Origin: Moraxella sp.
Lineage (GTDB): Bacteria; Pseudomonadota; Gammaproteobacteria; Pseudomonadales; Moraxellaceae
Direction of reading: 5' to 3'
DNA: 64,000 bases
Assembly (NCBI RefSeq): GCF_030525845.1
Contig: NZ_JAUNDY010000005.1
Span: 50,981-114,980 of the forward strand
In this document: positions 10,891 to 19,772 of the stretch, in pieces
Position numbering within the stretch: the first letter of the stretch is position 1
Layout: the number at the start of each line of letters is the position of its first letter
Notes under the pieces: generated by a model
Seen by the model: the letters and a program-made list of their open reading frames with translations, nothing else
What the model was told of the DNA's origin: nothing
The model's database searches: none
Translations under genes and position numbers: made by a program

Positions 10891-11093
10891 GGGCGTGCTG
10901 AACTTTTGTATTTGCCATTAAAAATGAGAAAAATCGTAAGTTTTTCAAGGAAAAAGTGAAGTTTGATAGTTATTCTATCAAACGAGCTTTTGACGATGAA
11001 AAACAAGATTTAGCCATTTTTAATGCAAAAGCGATTAATTTTTTCTAAAATTTTTCTGTTTTGTAAAGAGTGTTATAAAGGTTTAGCACGCCC
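10891..11093. mobile_element. Non-autonomous TIR element, copy 1 (203 bp, TA flanks)
   Basis: A 203-bp non-coding element starting GGGCGTGCTGAAC and ending TTTAGCACGCCC, flanked by TA on each side (10889-10890 and 11094-11095). Internally it holds a large imperfect inverted repeat (ATTAAAAATG ... CATTTTTAAT) with a tight hairpin at its centre (GTTTGATAG / CTATCAAAC). It matches the elements at 29021-29223 and 38780-38877. No transposase is encoded, so it is MITE-like. It sits between the DUF445 gene and ccmF. TA target duplication suggests an IS630/mariner-type or IS5-type parent; that is inference. Confidence 0.85.
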
Positions 11094-11120
11094 TAGTACT
11101 TAAAATACAAAATGCGTTCA

Positions 11121-12431
11121 TCAAAAAAACACCACCACCAAATGTAGCCACCCTGCCAAAAGCCCTGTAATCGCCCCCAAAATCACCAGCGTCATCTCAT
11201 CTTCTTTAAAGGCGGGTCGAAGCAGATTCTGAAATTCATGAGGCGAAAGTTCTCTGATGCGACTTTCAAACAGCCCAAAAATCTTACTCGCCCTAGAAGT
11301 GTTAAGCTTGGGGTCTCTGATGGGTATCATGGTTGCATCAATAGATTTATCAATGATAATATCCTTAAAGGCATCTAGCTCACGACTATCCATGCCAATT
11401 CTTAGGATAGATTTAACCACTGGCGATTCAAGCAGTTCGTACAGGTGCGATTTGACAAGCTCACGAGTTTTTGCTGAATGCACACCATACATCATCTCGC
11501 TCATGATATTTTCTAAGGTAACTAACTCATTTACCACAATCTGGGCAAAGACGGTTGAGACCTCATCTTGACGCTTCATAAAACCACCCTGCCACAAGTA
11601 GCGATGAACGTGGGGGAACATTGGATAGACCTTACCATCTTGGTAGCGAAACAGACGAACGAACCAAATCGGGCGTGGCTCAACAGGATTAAACACCATC
11701 CATATCGCAATCCAGTTGGTCAATGCCCCCCAAATTGCTGCAAAAAACGGCACCGTCCAATGCTGTGGCACAAAATAAAAAATCCCCATCTGAATAATGC
11801 CAAAGCCAAAACCAATAACAGCACTGATTTTCCAAATGAAGTTAATTTCTTTTTTGCCCACCCTCAAAAACATATCCACCATGAGTTTACGGTCGGATTC
11901 CATGCGTTTGACGATCATCGCTCGCATATCCACCAGTTCCTCGACGTGGGTGGTAAGGTCGATAACCAAAGACTTCATAATCTCCGGCATTTCGCTGTGA
12001 GCGTGAGCATAAATTCGCCGTCTGATGGCATAAGGGGTATGCGTCCACAGAGCATAATAACGCTCCAACATAATCTCATCGATGAGACTTTCTAGGTTTT
12101 TATCCACCGTCTCTGTGATGAATTCCGCCATCTCACGAGGCTCCATCGCCTGCAAAAATTCATCGATATTACCCAGTTTTGAGAGTGCCTGATCGACAAT
12201 AACCCCTGAAATCTTGCCTGCCTTAGCGGGGACAATGCCTTGCCAGCCCAAGCCCTGTAAGCCCCACGGCATATTACGCACACGAATACCCCAAAACTTG
12301 ATGGGATGAAACAACATCTCTAATGCCATCCACACATGAGCCCATGTTACAAAGGCGGTAACGGGCGGAATGGTTAGCATGGCAATGAATTCAGGGTGAG
12401 CGGCAAGAGCCTGCCAAATGGTCGAAAACAT
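11121..12431 (-). CDS. DUF445 family membrane protein
   Basis: Protein of 436 residues of the DUF445 (YheB/YjiN) family. Function unknown. Hydrophobic segments lie at the N-terminus (FIAMLTIPPVTAFVTWAHVW), in the middle (about residues 205-245) and at the extreme C-terminus (LVILGAITGLLAGWLHLVVV). The last segment and the P-IKFWG and NWIAIWMVFNP repeats are characteristic of the family. Long helical, charged stretches lie between. It is on the same strand as ccmF and separated from it by the TIR element. Confidence 0.85.
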   Translation of the reverse strand: MFSTIWQALAAHPEFIAMLTIPPVTAFVTWAHVWMALEMLFHPIKFWGIRVRNMPWGLQGLGWQGIVPAKAGKISGVIVDQALSKLGNIDEFLQAMEPREMAEFITETVDKNLESLIDEIMLERYYALWTHTPYAIRRRIYAHAHSEMPEIMKSLVIDLTTHVEELVDMRAMIVKRMESDRKLMVDMFLRVGKKEINFIWKISAVIGFGFGIIQMGIFYFVPQHWTVPFFAAIWGALTNWIAIWMVFNPVEPRPIWFVRLFRYQDGKVYPMFPHVHRYLWQGGFMKRQDEVSTVFAQIVVNELVTLENIMSEMMYGVHSAKTRELVKSHLYELLESPVVKSILRIGMDSRELDAFKDIIIDKSIDATMIPIRDPKLNTSRASKIFGLFESRIRELSPHEFQNLLRPAFKEDEMTLVILGAITGLLAGWLHLVVVFF

Positions 12432-12622
12432 AGGGGTATCTTAAACTGTTTTTGGGTAAGTTTGGCAACGGCTAAACGGCTAATTGACAAAATAAAACAA
12501 AATTGGCTAATTCTACCATAATTTTAATTACTTTTCCAAAAATCCCACCCAAAACACCCAACTAAATTGGCAATTTTTACAAATCATTACTTTTAATATC
12601 CGCCATGCCATTTTTGCAAAAA

Positions 12623-12652
12623 TTGCTTCACACCTTAAAAATATGCTATAAT
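12623..12652 (+). promoter_or_regulatory. Sigma-70-like promoter for mrdA
   Basis: TTGCTT (12623-12628), an 18-base spacer and TATAAT (12647-12652). The -10 is preceded by TGC, making an extended -10. The expected start of transcription is about 30 bp upstream of the mrdA ATG. Confidence 0.7.
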
Positions 12653-12690
12653 CATCGGCTTATAATTAGCCTGTCTGTCGCCAACCACCC

Positions 12691-14667
12691 ATGAACCAAC
12701 CACGCTCCAACGACTCAGACCTTAGCACTCGTGTTTTTCAAAGACGAGTGGTGGTGGCTTGTATCATGGTGTTTTTGGGCATGATGGGACTCATTGCTCG
12801 CTATGGGTTTTTGCAGATTAACCAATACGACAAATACCAAACTAACGCCGAAAATAACCGCATTAAACTCATCTCAGACCCACCCTCTCGTGGCTATATT
12901 TATGACCGAAACGGCATTTTGCTTGCTGATAATACGCCTGTTTTTACTGCCGTCATCAGCCCTGATGAGATTGAAAATCCCAAGCACACCCTAGAATTAC
13001 TCATGCCAATCTTTGGGCTAACCAAAGAAGAGGTTGATGACATACTCAGCAGAATTAACAAATCCAAAAACAACCCCGTTACCATCAAAATCGGTCTTAG
13101 CGAAGAGCAAATCGCCACATTTAGCGAGCGAAAACCTTTTTTTCGTGGGGTCAGTATCCAAACTAAGCTCTCTCGTGTTTACCCTCATGATGAACTGTTT
13201 GCTCATGTCATTGGCTATGTGGGACGAATTAATGACAAAGAGTTTAAAAAAATATCCGAAGATGAGTACACCAAATCCCTATATGCAGGCACAGATTTGA
13301 TTGGCAAAATCGGCATCGAAGCTCAATACGAGGAAATACTGCTGGGCAAACCCGGTTATCAATCCGTAGAAGCCAATGCTCACGGCGATGTGCTAAGACG
13401 ACTAGACTCCAAGCCTCCTGTGGCAGGCAATGACCTCTATCTAAGCCTAGATTATGGACTTCAAAAACTCGCCCAAGACCAGCTCGCTGGGCGACGTGGT
13501 GCTATCGTGGCATTAGACCCAAAAAATGGCGAGGTGCTAGCCTTTGTCTCTAACCCCAGCTACGACCCCAACCCTTTTGTTTCTGGCATTTCCAGCAAGG
13601 AGTATGGAGCACTCAGAGACGACATTGACCAGCCACTTTATAACCGTGCCTTGCAAGGGCTTTATCCGCCCGCCTCCACCATCAAGCCTTTTGAGAGTAT
13701 GGGTTTTTTACATTACGGGGCGATGAGCTGGGAAGATACGATTTTTGACCCTGGTTATTTTAGTCTACCAGGCGACAGTCATAAATTTCGTGACTGGAAA
13801 AAAGGCGGACACGGCACAGTGAACATGAGTAAATCCATCATCATGTCGGTGGACACCTATTATTATAAAACCGCCTACAAACTCGGTATTGATAAGCTAC
13901 ACAGCTGGATGAGTGAGTTTGGTTTTGGCAAAAAAACAGGCATTGATTTACCCAACGAAAAAGCAGGTATCATGCCCTCCCCAAAATGGAAAATGGATAC
14001 CTACAAAAAAGAATGGCTGCCTGGCGAGACCATTTCTGTCTCTATCGGTCAAGGGGCGTTTTTGGCAAGCCCATTACAAGTAGCCAACGCCAGTGCCATG
14101 ACCGCCATCAAAGGCAAACACCTAACACCGCACCTTCTAAAACGCTCTGAGGGGGCAGCCCCCGTTCAAATCATTGACAAGCCAGATGGCGTGATTAATT
14201 TTAACGGCAAGCCCTCTGATTGGGACAGAATGCACATTGCTATGGAAGATACCGTCAAGCGAGGCACCGCCAAAAACATCTATACCTCACGCTATCGCAT
14301 GGCGGGCAAGACAGGTACCGCTCAGGTCAAATCCATCGCACAGGGCAAAACCTACAATAAAGCCGCCCTTAGCTCTCGCCACTGGGACCATGCGTGGTTT
14401 ACAGGGTTTGCCCCTGTGGACGACCCTCAGATTGCACTGGCAGTCATTGTCGAAAATGGTGGGGGCGGTGGTAAAGTCGCTGCGCCGATTGGGCGAGTGT
14501 TATTTGACTATTGGATTCTCCAGCGAGAGAAAAATCCCATACTACCTCCTAGCGAGGAAGAGCTTGTTAAAATCAGAGCCATCAAACGTCAAGCCATGCA
14601 AGCAAAAATTGCCAAAATGGAAGCTGAAAAAGCCAAAGTAAAAGCCCAAGAGAAAAAATCATCATGA
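12691..14667 (+). CDS. mrdA: Penicillin-binding protein 2
   Basis: Elongasome transpeptidase (658 aa) cross-linking peptidoglycan of the lateral wall. One N-terminal membrane anchor (residues 20-42) is followed by the dimerisation domain (SRGYIYDRNGILLADN) and a transpeptidase domain. Active-site motifs are STIK (Ser329), SVD (Ser386) and KTGTAQ (540-545). The residue before the catalytic serine is Ala (YPPASTIKP), where most PBP2s have Gly. The C-terminal tail is rich in Lys and Glu. rodA does not follow; rsmD overlaps the stop codon by 4 bp. Transcribed from an extended -10 promoter just upstream. Confidence 0.96.
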   Translation: MNQPRSNDSDLSTRVFQRRVVVACIMVFLGMMGLIARYGFLQINQYDKYQTNAENNRIKLISDPPSRGYIYDRNGILLADNTPVFTAVISPDEIENPKHTLELLMPIFGLTKEEVDDILSRINKSKNNPVTIKIGLSEEQIATFSERKPFFRGVSIQTKLSRVYPHDELFAHVIGYVGRINDKEFKKISEDEYTKSLYAGTDLIGKIGIEAQYEEILLGKPGYQSVEANAHGDVLRRLDSKPPVAGNDLYLSLDYGLQKLAQDQLAGRRGAIVALDPKNGEVLAFVSNPSYDPNPFVSGISSKEYGALRDDIDQPLYNRALQGLYPPASTIKPFESMGFLHYGAMSWEDTIFDPGYFSLPGDSHKFRDWKKGGHGTVNMSKSIIMSVDTYYYKTAYKLGIDKLHSWMSEFGFGKKTGIDLPNEKAGIMPSPKWKMDTYKKEWLPGETISVSIGQGAFLASPLQVANASAMTAIKGKHLTPHLLKRSEGAAPVQIIDKPDGVINFNGKPSDWDRMHIAMEDTVKRGTAKNIYTSRYRMAGKTGTAQVKSIAQGKTYNKAALSSRHWDHAWFTGFAPVDDPQIALAVIVENGGGGGKVAAPIGRVLFDYWILQREKNPILPPSEEELVKIRAIKRQAMQAKIAKMEAEKAKVKAQEKKSS

Positions 14668-15245
14668 CCAAATCCGCCAAACCAAGCCAAGTACGCATTA
14701 TTGGCGGACACTTTAAAAGACGAAACATCAGTTTTATTGATACCGATGGACTACGCCCCACACCTGACCGCTTGCGTGAGACGATTTTTAATTGGCTGAT
14801 GGCAGATATTTTTGGTGCAACTGTGCTAGATGCTTGTGCAGGCTCTGGCGTACTGGGTTTTGAGGCGTTATCACGAGGTGCAAGCCACGTAACATTCATA
14901 GAGCCGAACACCGCCCAAGCTGGCAAACTCAAACAAAATGCTGACACCCTAAAACTTACCAAAGGCAACCTAACCATCATCAACAATACCGCTGAGCACG
15001 CCATACCCTTGCTTGGCACGCCTTTTGATGTGGTGTTTATCGACCCGCCCTATGCTCTAAATTTATGGCACGCCATCATTCACGCCATCATCTCACATCA
15101 GCTTTATCATGCTGACACACGTTTTTACATCGAAGCAGATAGACCCCTTGATGAGATATTACAACCGTTTTGTGCCACACTCATTAAAAGCACCAAAGTT
15201 GGGCGGGTGCATGCAGGGATATTTACTATGCCAAAAAACAGTTAA
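14664..15245 (+). CDS. rsmD: 16S rRNA (guanine-966-N2)-methyltransferase
   Basis: SAM-dependent enzyme (193 aa) methylating G966 of 16S rRNA in the 30S subunit. The RIIGG-x-KRR start, LRPTPDRLRETIFNWL, SAM motif I (VLDACAGSGVLGFEALSRGA) and catalytic motif IV (FIDPPY) appear in order. ATGA overlap with mrdA implies translational coupling, an unusual pairing for this gene. Length is typical of RsmD. Confidence 0.96.
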   Translation: MTKSAKPSQVRIIGGHFKRRNISFIDTDGLRPTPDRLRETIFNWLMADIFGATVLDACAGSGVLGFEALSRGASHVTFIEPNTAQAGKLKQNADTLKLTKGNLTIINNTAEHAIPLLGTPFDVVFIDPPYALNLWHAIIHAIISHQLYHADTRFYIEADRPLDEILQPFCATLIKSTKVGRVHAGIFTMPKNS

Positions 15246-15323
15246 TTTAACCCCCATTCCGACACCAACAGCTCATTGTCATTCACGTCAACTTCATTAG
15301 ACTTTTACGCCAAATCGTGTCGC

Positions 15324-15352
15324 AAAAAAGGGCAAACGTCGGTTCGCCCTTT
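15324..15352. terminator. Bidirectional terminator between rsmD and accC
   Basis: Stem AAAGGGC / GCCCTTT (15327-15333 with 15346-15352) with A- and T-tracts, between two convergent genes. Confidence 0.7.
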
Positions 15353-15365
15353 ATGTCATATTCGC

Positions 15366-16706
15366 TTATGCTTTTAGCAGATGATTTTCAAGATAATGGA
15401 TATTTTGAGCCTCTTCGGTAAACCGCTCATCAATCAAAATCACATCTCGATGAAGCGGGATATTGGTTTTGATGCCCTCAATAATCAGCTCATCAAGCGA
15501 ATGAAGCATTTTTTGGACAGCCTGTCGTCGTGTCTGAGCATGACAGATCAGCTTACCAATCATCGAATCATAGTAGCTTGGAATGCTATACCCTTGATAC
15601 AGATGGCTATCAAAACGCACGCCAGACCCACTAGGGGCGAATAAGTTGTCAATGCGGCCAGGACACGGCATGAACGTCTTAGGGTCTTCGGCATTGATAC
15701 GGCATTCCATTGCATGTCCACGAATGGTAATCTCGTCTTGATGATAAGATAAGCCATACCCTGCGGCAATTTTTAATTGCTCAACAATAATATCAATGCC
15801 TGTAATCATCTCAGTTACAGGGTGCTCCACCTGAACACGGGTATTCATTTCAATAAAGAAAAATTCTTCGTTTTCGTACAAAAACTCAAACGTCCCTGCC
15901 CCACGATAACCTATTTGTTTGCATGCACGCACACAAGCGTCCAAAATCGGCTGTTTAATATCATCTGGAATACCAGGAGCTGGGGCTTCTTCGAGTACCT
16001 TTTGGTGACGGCGTTGGAGCGAGCAATCTCGATCAAACAAATGCAAAGCATTGCCATTGCCATCGCCTAACACCTGCACCTCGACATGACGAGGATTTTT
16101 TAAAAATCTCTCCATGTACACCGTGTCATCGCCAAAAGCGTTTTTGGCTTCGGTCTTAGCGGCTTGTACTTGGCTGATAAGCTCCTCAAAACGCTCCACC
16201 ACACGCATGCCACGACCACCACCGCCAGCGGCAGCCTTGACAATCAGCGGAAAACCAATCTTGCGTGCTTGCTCTTCGGCATTGTGCAGGGTAATCGCCC
16301 CTACCGAACCAGGCACCGTTGGCACGCCTGCCTCTTTCATGGCATTAATGGCAGAGACTTTGTTACCCATCAGACGGATGTGCTCAGGGGTTGGTCCGAC
16401 AAAAATCAGACCTGCTTCCTCAACCTTCTCGGCAAACTCCGCATTTTCGGACAAAAAACCATAACCAGGATGAATGGCATCAGCCCCTGTGATTTCAGCA
16501 GCGGTCAAGATGGCGGGAATGCTAAGATAACTTTGGGTGCTATAAGCCGCTCCAATGCACACCGCTTCATCACAAAAACGCAAATGCATCAAATCCTTAT
16601 CAGCGACCGAATACACACCCACCGTCGAAATACCCAGTTGCTTACACGCTCGCACGATACGCAGAGCAATCTCGCCACGATTGGCGATGAGTAGTTTTTT
16701 AATCAT
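15366..16706 (-). CDS. accC: Acetyl-CoA carboxylase, biotin carboxylase subunit
   Basis: ATP-grasp enzyme (446 aa) carboxylating biotin on AccB, the first half-reaction of fatty-acid synthesis. It opens with [17 protein letters not shown], has the glycine-rich ATP loop [12 protein letters not shown], and the biotin carboxylase signature [16 protein letters not shown]. Length matches the family. It starts 12 bp after accB with GGGA as ribosome-binding site, so accBC form the usual operon. Confidence 0.98.
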   Translation of the reverse strand: MIKKLLIANRGEIALRIVRACKQLGISTVGVYSVADKDLMHLRFCDEAVCIGAAYSTQSYLSIPAILTAAEITGADAIHPGYGFLSENAEFAEKVEEAGLIFVGPTPEHIRLMGNKVSAINAMKEAGVPTVPGSVGAITLHNAEEQARKIGFPLIVKAAAGGGGRGMRVVERFEELISQVQAAKTEAKNAFGDDTVYMERFLKNPRHVEVQVLGDGNGNALHLFDRDCSLQRRHQKVLEEAPAPGIPDDIKQPILDACVRACKQIGYRGAGTFEFLYENEEFFFIEMNTRVQVEHPVTEMITGIDIIVEQLKIAAGYGLSYHQDEITIRGHAMECRINAEDPKTFMPCPGRIDNLFAPSGSGVRFDSHLYQGYSIPSYYDSMIGKLICHAQTRRQAVQKMLHSLDELIIEGIKTNIPLHRDVILIDERFTEEAQNIHYLENHLLKA

Positions 16707-16718
16707 GTCGTCCCAGCC

Positions 16719-17210
16719 TTATGCTTTATAACGAATCACAGGCTGACCAAACTGCACCACATCAGCATTGGACACCAAAATCTCTTCAATGATACCGCTT
16801 TGGGTGGCTTCTAGTGGGTTCATGATTTTCATGGCTTCAATAATACCAAGCTGGTCGCCCACTTCTACCTCTTGACCCACTTTGACAAATGGAGGGTCAT
16901 TTGGGCTAGGTGCTGAATAAAACACTCCCACCATCGGCGATGTCTCGACCTTGCCACTTGGGGCTTTTGGCGTGGTGGCTTGTGGTACGCCGCCAACAGG
17001 AGCAACCGCCTGTGGCACAGCAACCGTCTGCACAGCAACATTGCGAGCCAAATGGACATAACCATCATCATTGCCAACTTCTAGATTTGCTAGGTCTTTT
17101 TCTTCCATCAAATCAATAAGTTCACGAATCTGCCCAATATCAATCCCCATGCTCTCTTTGGTGGTTTTTGTTTGAGAGGTTGATTTTTGAGTGCTTTTTG
17201 AAATGCCCAT
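16719..17210 (-). CDS. accB: Biotin carboxyl carrier protein of acetyl-CoA carboxylase
   Basis: Carrier subunit (163 aa) whose biotinylated lysine shuttles carboxyl groups between AccC and the carboxyltransferase. The N-terminal helix ([21 protein letters not shown]) is followed by a Pro/Ala/Val-rich linker and the biotinyl domain with EAMKIMN; K128 is the attachment site. The thumb segment [19 protein letters not shown] is present. The first 20 residues are Ser/Thr/Lys-rich and longer than usual, but AAGG precedes this ATG. aroQ, a frequent upstream partner, is absent. Confidence 0.97.
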   Translation of the reverse strand: MGISKSTQKSTSQTKTTKESMGIDIGQIRELIDLMEEKDLANLEVGNDDGYVHLARNVAVQTVAVPQAVAPVGGVPQATTPKAPSGKVETSPMVGVFYSAPSPNDPPFVKVGQEVEVGDQLGIIEAMKIMNPLEATQSGIIEEILVSNADVVQFGQPVIRYKA

Positions 17211-17444
17211 GCCATTACCTTATAAAAAATAAAATTAAGGGTTAATTGTAACAAATTTTTTCAAAATCGCCTAGTCCAAAGACTTAGCCAAACCTTACTG
17301 TCTTGTAAAAATCAGTAACACAAAAAATTTGTTCATCATCTAAGTGTATAGTGTACATACGTACGAATTTTTTGCAAGTGTTTTTTACAAAATAATGGTA
17401 AATTTTTAAGATCTTGAAAAATTAGCACACCAAATTCACATCAT

Positions 17445-18056
17445 TCACGCCAATTCATCTAGCCATGCAGGTCGTGTCCACTTTACCGCATCAACGTATT
17501 GAAAATTTTGCATTTTTTGGAGTAGCTCCTCGCTATCTTGTGCCACGCAAAGCAACTGTAAGTTTTCTTTGGGCATAAATCCACTCTCTGCCGTCTTAAC
17601 AAGCATGTCTAACATGGGATCAAAAAATCCAGCGACATTGAGCAATCCAATGGGGTTTTGGGTCAGTTTTAGCTGGCTCATTGACAAAACCTCAAACAAC
17701 TCCTCATAAGTGCCAAGTCCCCCCGCCATCGCAATGAATCCATCTGCCAGCTCGATGAGTTTGGCTTTACGTGTTGGCATGTCAGGCGTTTCGATAAGCT
17801 CGGTCAGCCCCTCATGGGCTTTTTCTTGCTGTCTTAAAAAGGTGGGAATCACGCCCACAACCTCTCCGCCATGAGCAAGCACGCTATCTGCAATCGTCCC
17901 CATCATGCCAATAGCACCGCCACCATAGACCAAACGCTTATCCTGCAAGGCAAGCGTTTGCCCCAAGATTTTGGCGTGATGATAATAATCAGGGATACTG
18001 CCGTAGTTTGAACCACAATACACCGTGATGTTTTTTAAGGGATTGATGTTTGTCAT
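17445..18056 (-). CDS. LOG family protein (TIGR00730)
   Basis: Rossmann-fold protein (203 aa) of the LOG family, which includes cytokinin riboside 5'-monophosphate phosphoribohydrolases and nucleotide-binding homologues. Visible are VYCGSNYGS, LVYGGGAIGMMGTIAD and GFIAMAGGLGTYEELFEVL. The canonical PGGxGTxxE motif reads AGGLGTYEE here, so Pro is replaced by Ala, and the usual M-x-x-RK is MPTRK. Arg and Glu of the catalytic set are kept. The substrate in this organism is not known. It stands alone between accB and the EamA transporter. Confidence 0.85.
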   Translation of the reverse strand: MTNINPLKNITVYCGSNYGSIPDYYHHAKILGQTLALQDKRLVYGGGAIGMMGTIADSVLAHGGEVVGVIPTFLRQQEKAHEGLTELIETPDMPTRKAKLIELADGFIAMAGGLGTYEELFEVLSMSQLKLTQNPIGLLNVAGFFDPMLDMLVKTAESGFMPKENLQLLCVAQDSEELLQKMQNFQYVDAVKWTRPAWLDELA

Positions 18057-18131
18057 AAATTACTTACCTATCAAATAAATTTGTTGCAAAAGTTACGATT
18101 TTATAAATACAAAAGTTAGCACCTTAATTTA

Positions 18132-19064
18132 TCAATCAAAAGAATTTTTGGTAAATTTTAAAAACCGCCAAGGCTGAACCGTGCCAAGCCCCATGCCAAT
18201 AAGCCCCAATACCATGACGATGTTAAGTGGTTCGCCAAGTAACGGCACCGCCAAGAGTGCTGAGATAAATGGGGCAAGACTTGCTAGCCCTCCTGCAAAA
18301 AACGCCCCCAAACGCACCACAGCCAAAGAGTAGGTAAATGTGGCAAATATCGTTACTAGCACACCATGAAACACCCCTTGTATGATGATGTGCGATGGGT
18401 CTACCCCAACAAAACCCAGTCCACCGATGTCCATCGCCAGCATAAGCACATAAATCGGCAAATATAATATCGCCGACCAGATTACCGTACTGCACATGAC
18501 CTGCCATGCACTAAACTGCCACTCTCTCAGCAAGATACTGTACCCCGCCCAACAAAATGCACACACCACAAACAACGCATCACCCACCCCAAAGGATAAC
18601 CCCTTAACCATCATCAAGGCAGTCATGGCAATGAGTGTCGCCACGATTAATGCTAAGGCGATTTTTGTGTCGGTATCTGGTCGTTTTTTGAGCAAAATCA
18701 GCATAGCGATGGCGGTTGCCACAGGAATCATACCATTTAAAAACACCGCCCCATGAGCCACAGGAGCAAGCAAAAACGCACTATACACAAGCGCGCTATA
18801 ACCTACCCCACCCAAAAGTGCCAACGCCACCGCTTTGGGTTGCCATAAAAATTGCAAATCCTGCCGATAAATCAAAATTGGCAATAAAATCAGAGCAGAC
18901 ACCCCAAATCTTACCGCCACAATATCCCACGCCAAAATCCCCCAGCTGGCATTTAGTCGGGCAAATAGGCTAAACCCACCCCACACACACATGGTAAAAA
19001 TGATTAACACATAACCTTGTGTGCTTGGCGAGAGCCTGTCAAACAGATGATGTAAGTTACGCAT
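18132..19064 (-). CDS. EamA/DMT family transporter
   Basis: Membrane protein of about 310 residues with ten predicted helices in two EamA repeats, the architecture of drug/metabolite exporters such as RhaT/YdcZ relatives. Substrate unknown. Typical features are FTMCVWGGFSLFARL in helix 1, GYSALVYSAFLLAPVAHGAVF in the first half and ATFTYSLAVVRLGAFFAGGLASLAPF in the second. I chose the ATG at 19064 because AGGG lies just before it; an ATG at 19085 would overlap the nitroreductase stop. It is probably co-transcribed with that gene. Confidence 0.85.
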   Translation of the reverse strand: MRNLHHLFDRLSPSTQGYVLIIFTMCVWGGFSLFARLNASWGILAWDIVAVRFGVSALILLPILIYRQDLQFLWQPKAVALALLGGVGYSALVYSAFLLAPVAHGAVFLNGMIPVATAIAMLILLKKRPDTDTKIALALIVATLIAMTALMMVKGLSFGVGDALFVVCAFCWAGYSILLREWQFSAWQVMCSTVIWSAILYLPIYVLMLAMDIGGLGFVGVDPSHIIIQGVFHGVLVTIFATFTYSLAVVRLGAFFAGGLASLAPFISALLAVPLLGEPLNIVMVLGLIGMGLGTVQPWRFLKFTKNSFD

Positions 19065-19077
19065 AAAAGCCCTAACA

Positions 19078-19737
19078 TCAGCCATCTAAATTCACAAAAA
19101 CCTCGTTGGCGGATAATCTTGCTTTTGGTAGGTTTTTGTTAAAGTCCTCATCACTGGCATAGCCAAGTGATACCACAACCATGCTTCTCATGCCTTGACT
19201 TGACAAATTAAATTCCTTATCAAGTACCGCCTTGTCAAAACCACCGATAGGCGTTGCGTCAATCCCCATCATCTTGGCACAAAATAGCAGTTGTCCAAGA
19301 GCGATATAAATTTGCTCATTTATCCACGCATGCAATGAAGCGGGGTCATTAGCATAGGCATTGAGATAATTTTTACAAAGTGCTTGACGTGCTACCTTAT
19401 CCTCAGGACGGCGAAAACGACCCGCCAAATCCTCTGCATTGATGACTTTGTCTAAATGTTCATCATTAATCTGAGTATTGGCACAAAAAATCAGTACATG
19501 CGAAGCCTTCATGACCTTAGGTGCATTATGAGCGTCCGTGCCTGTCATGGCGGTGGCAATGCGTGCTTTGGTCACATCTGTCTTAGCAATCAAAAATCGC
19601 CAAGGCTGAATATTTATGGACGATGGCGACAGTCGCAAACACTCAATAAGCTCCAAAAAAAGCGTATCATCAATGGTGCGTATCTCATCATAAGCCTTAC
19701 AAGCATGGCGGGAGCGTGCAATATTTAGTGCATTCAT
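19078..19737 (-). CDS. NfsB-like NAD(P)H nitroreductase
   Basis: FMN-dependent oxidoreductase (219 aa) of the nitroreductase family, reducing nitro compounds or quinones with NAD(P)H. The N-terminal SRHACKAYD stretch supplies FMN-binding Arg/Ser, LRLSPSSINIQPWRFLI is the central motif and GIDATPIGGFD is typical of NfsB types. The start is set at 19737; the longer reading adds eight residues without a ribosome-binding site. It lies between xseA and the EamA transporter on the same strand. The physiological substrate is unknown. Confidence 0.87.
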   Translation of the reverse strand: MNALNIARSRHACKAYDEIRTIDDTLFLELIECLRLSPSSINIQPWRFLIAKTDVTKARIATAMTGTDAHNAPKVMKASHVLIFCANTQINDEHLDKVINAEDLAGRFRRPEDKVARQALCKNYLNAYANDPASLHAWINEQIYIALGQLLFCAKMMGIDATPIGGFDKAVLDKEFNLSSQGMRSMVVVSLGYASDEDFNKNLPKARLSANEVFVNLDG

Positions 19738-19772
19738 GTGTTTATCCCAAAATAAAATCAAAATTCTTGTAT

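Noticed and set aside
17342..17366. GTAC-rich palindromic stretch upstream of accB
   Set aside because: It could be an operator, but it lies about 150 bp from the start codon and matches no regulator motif I know.
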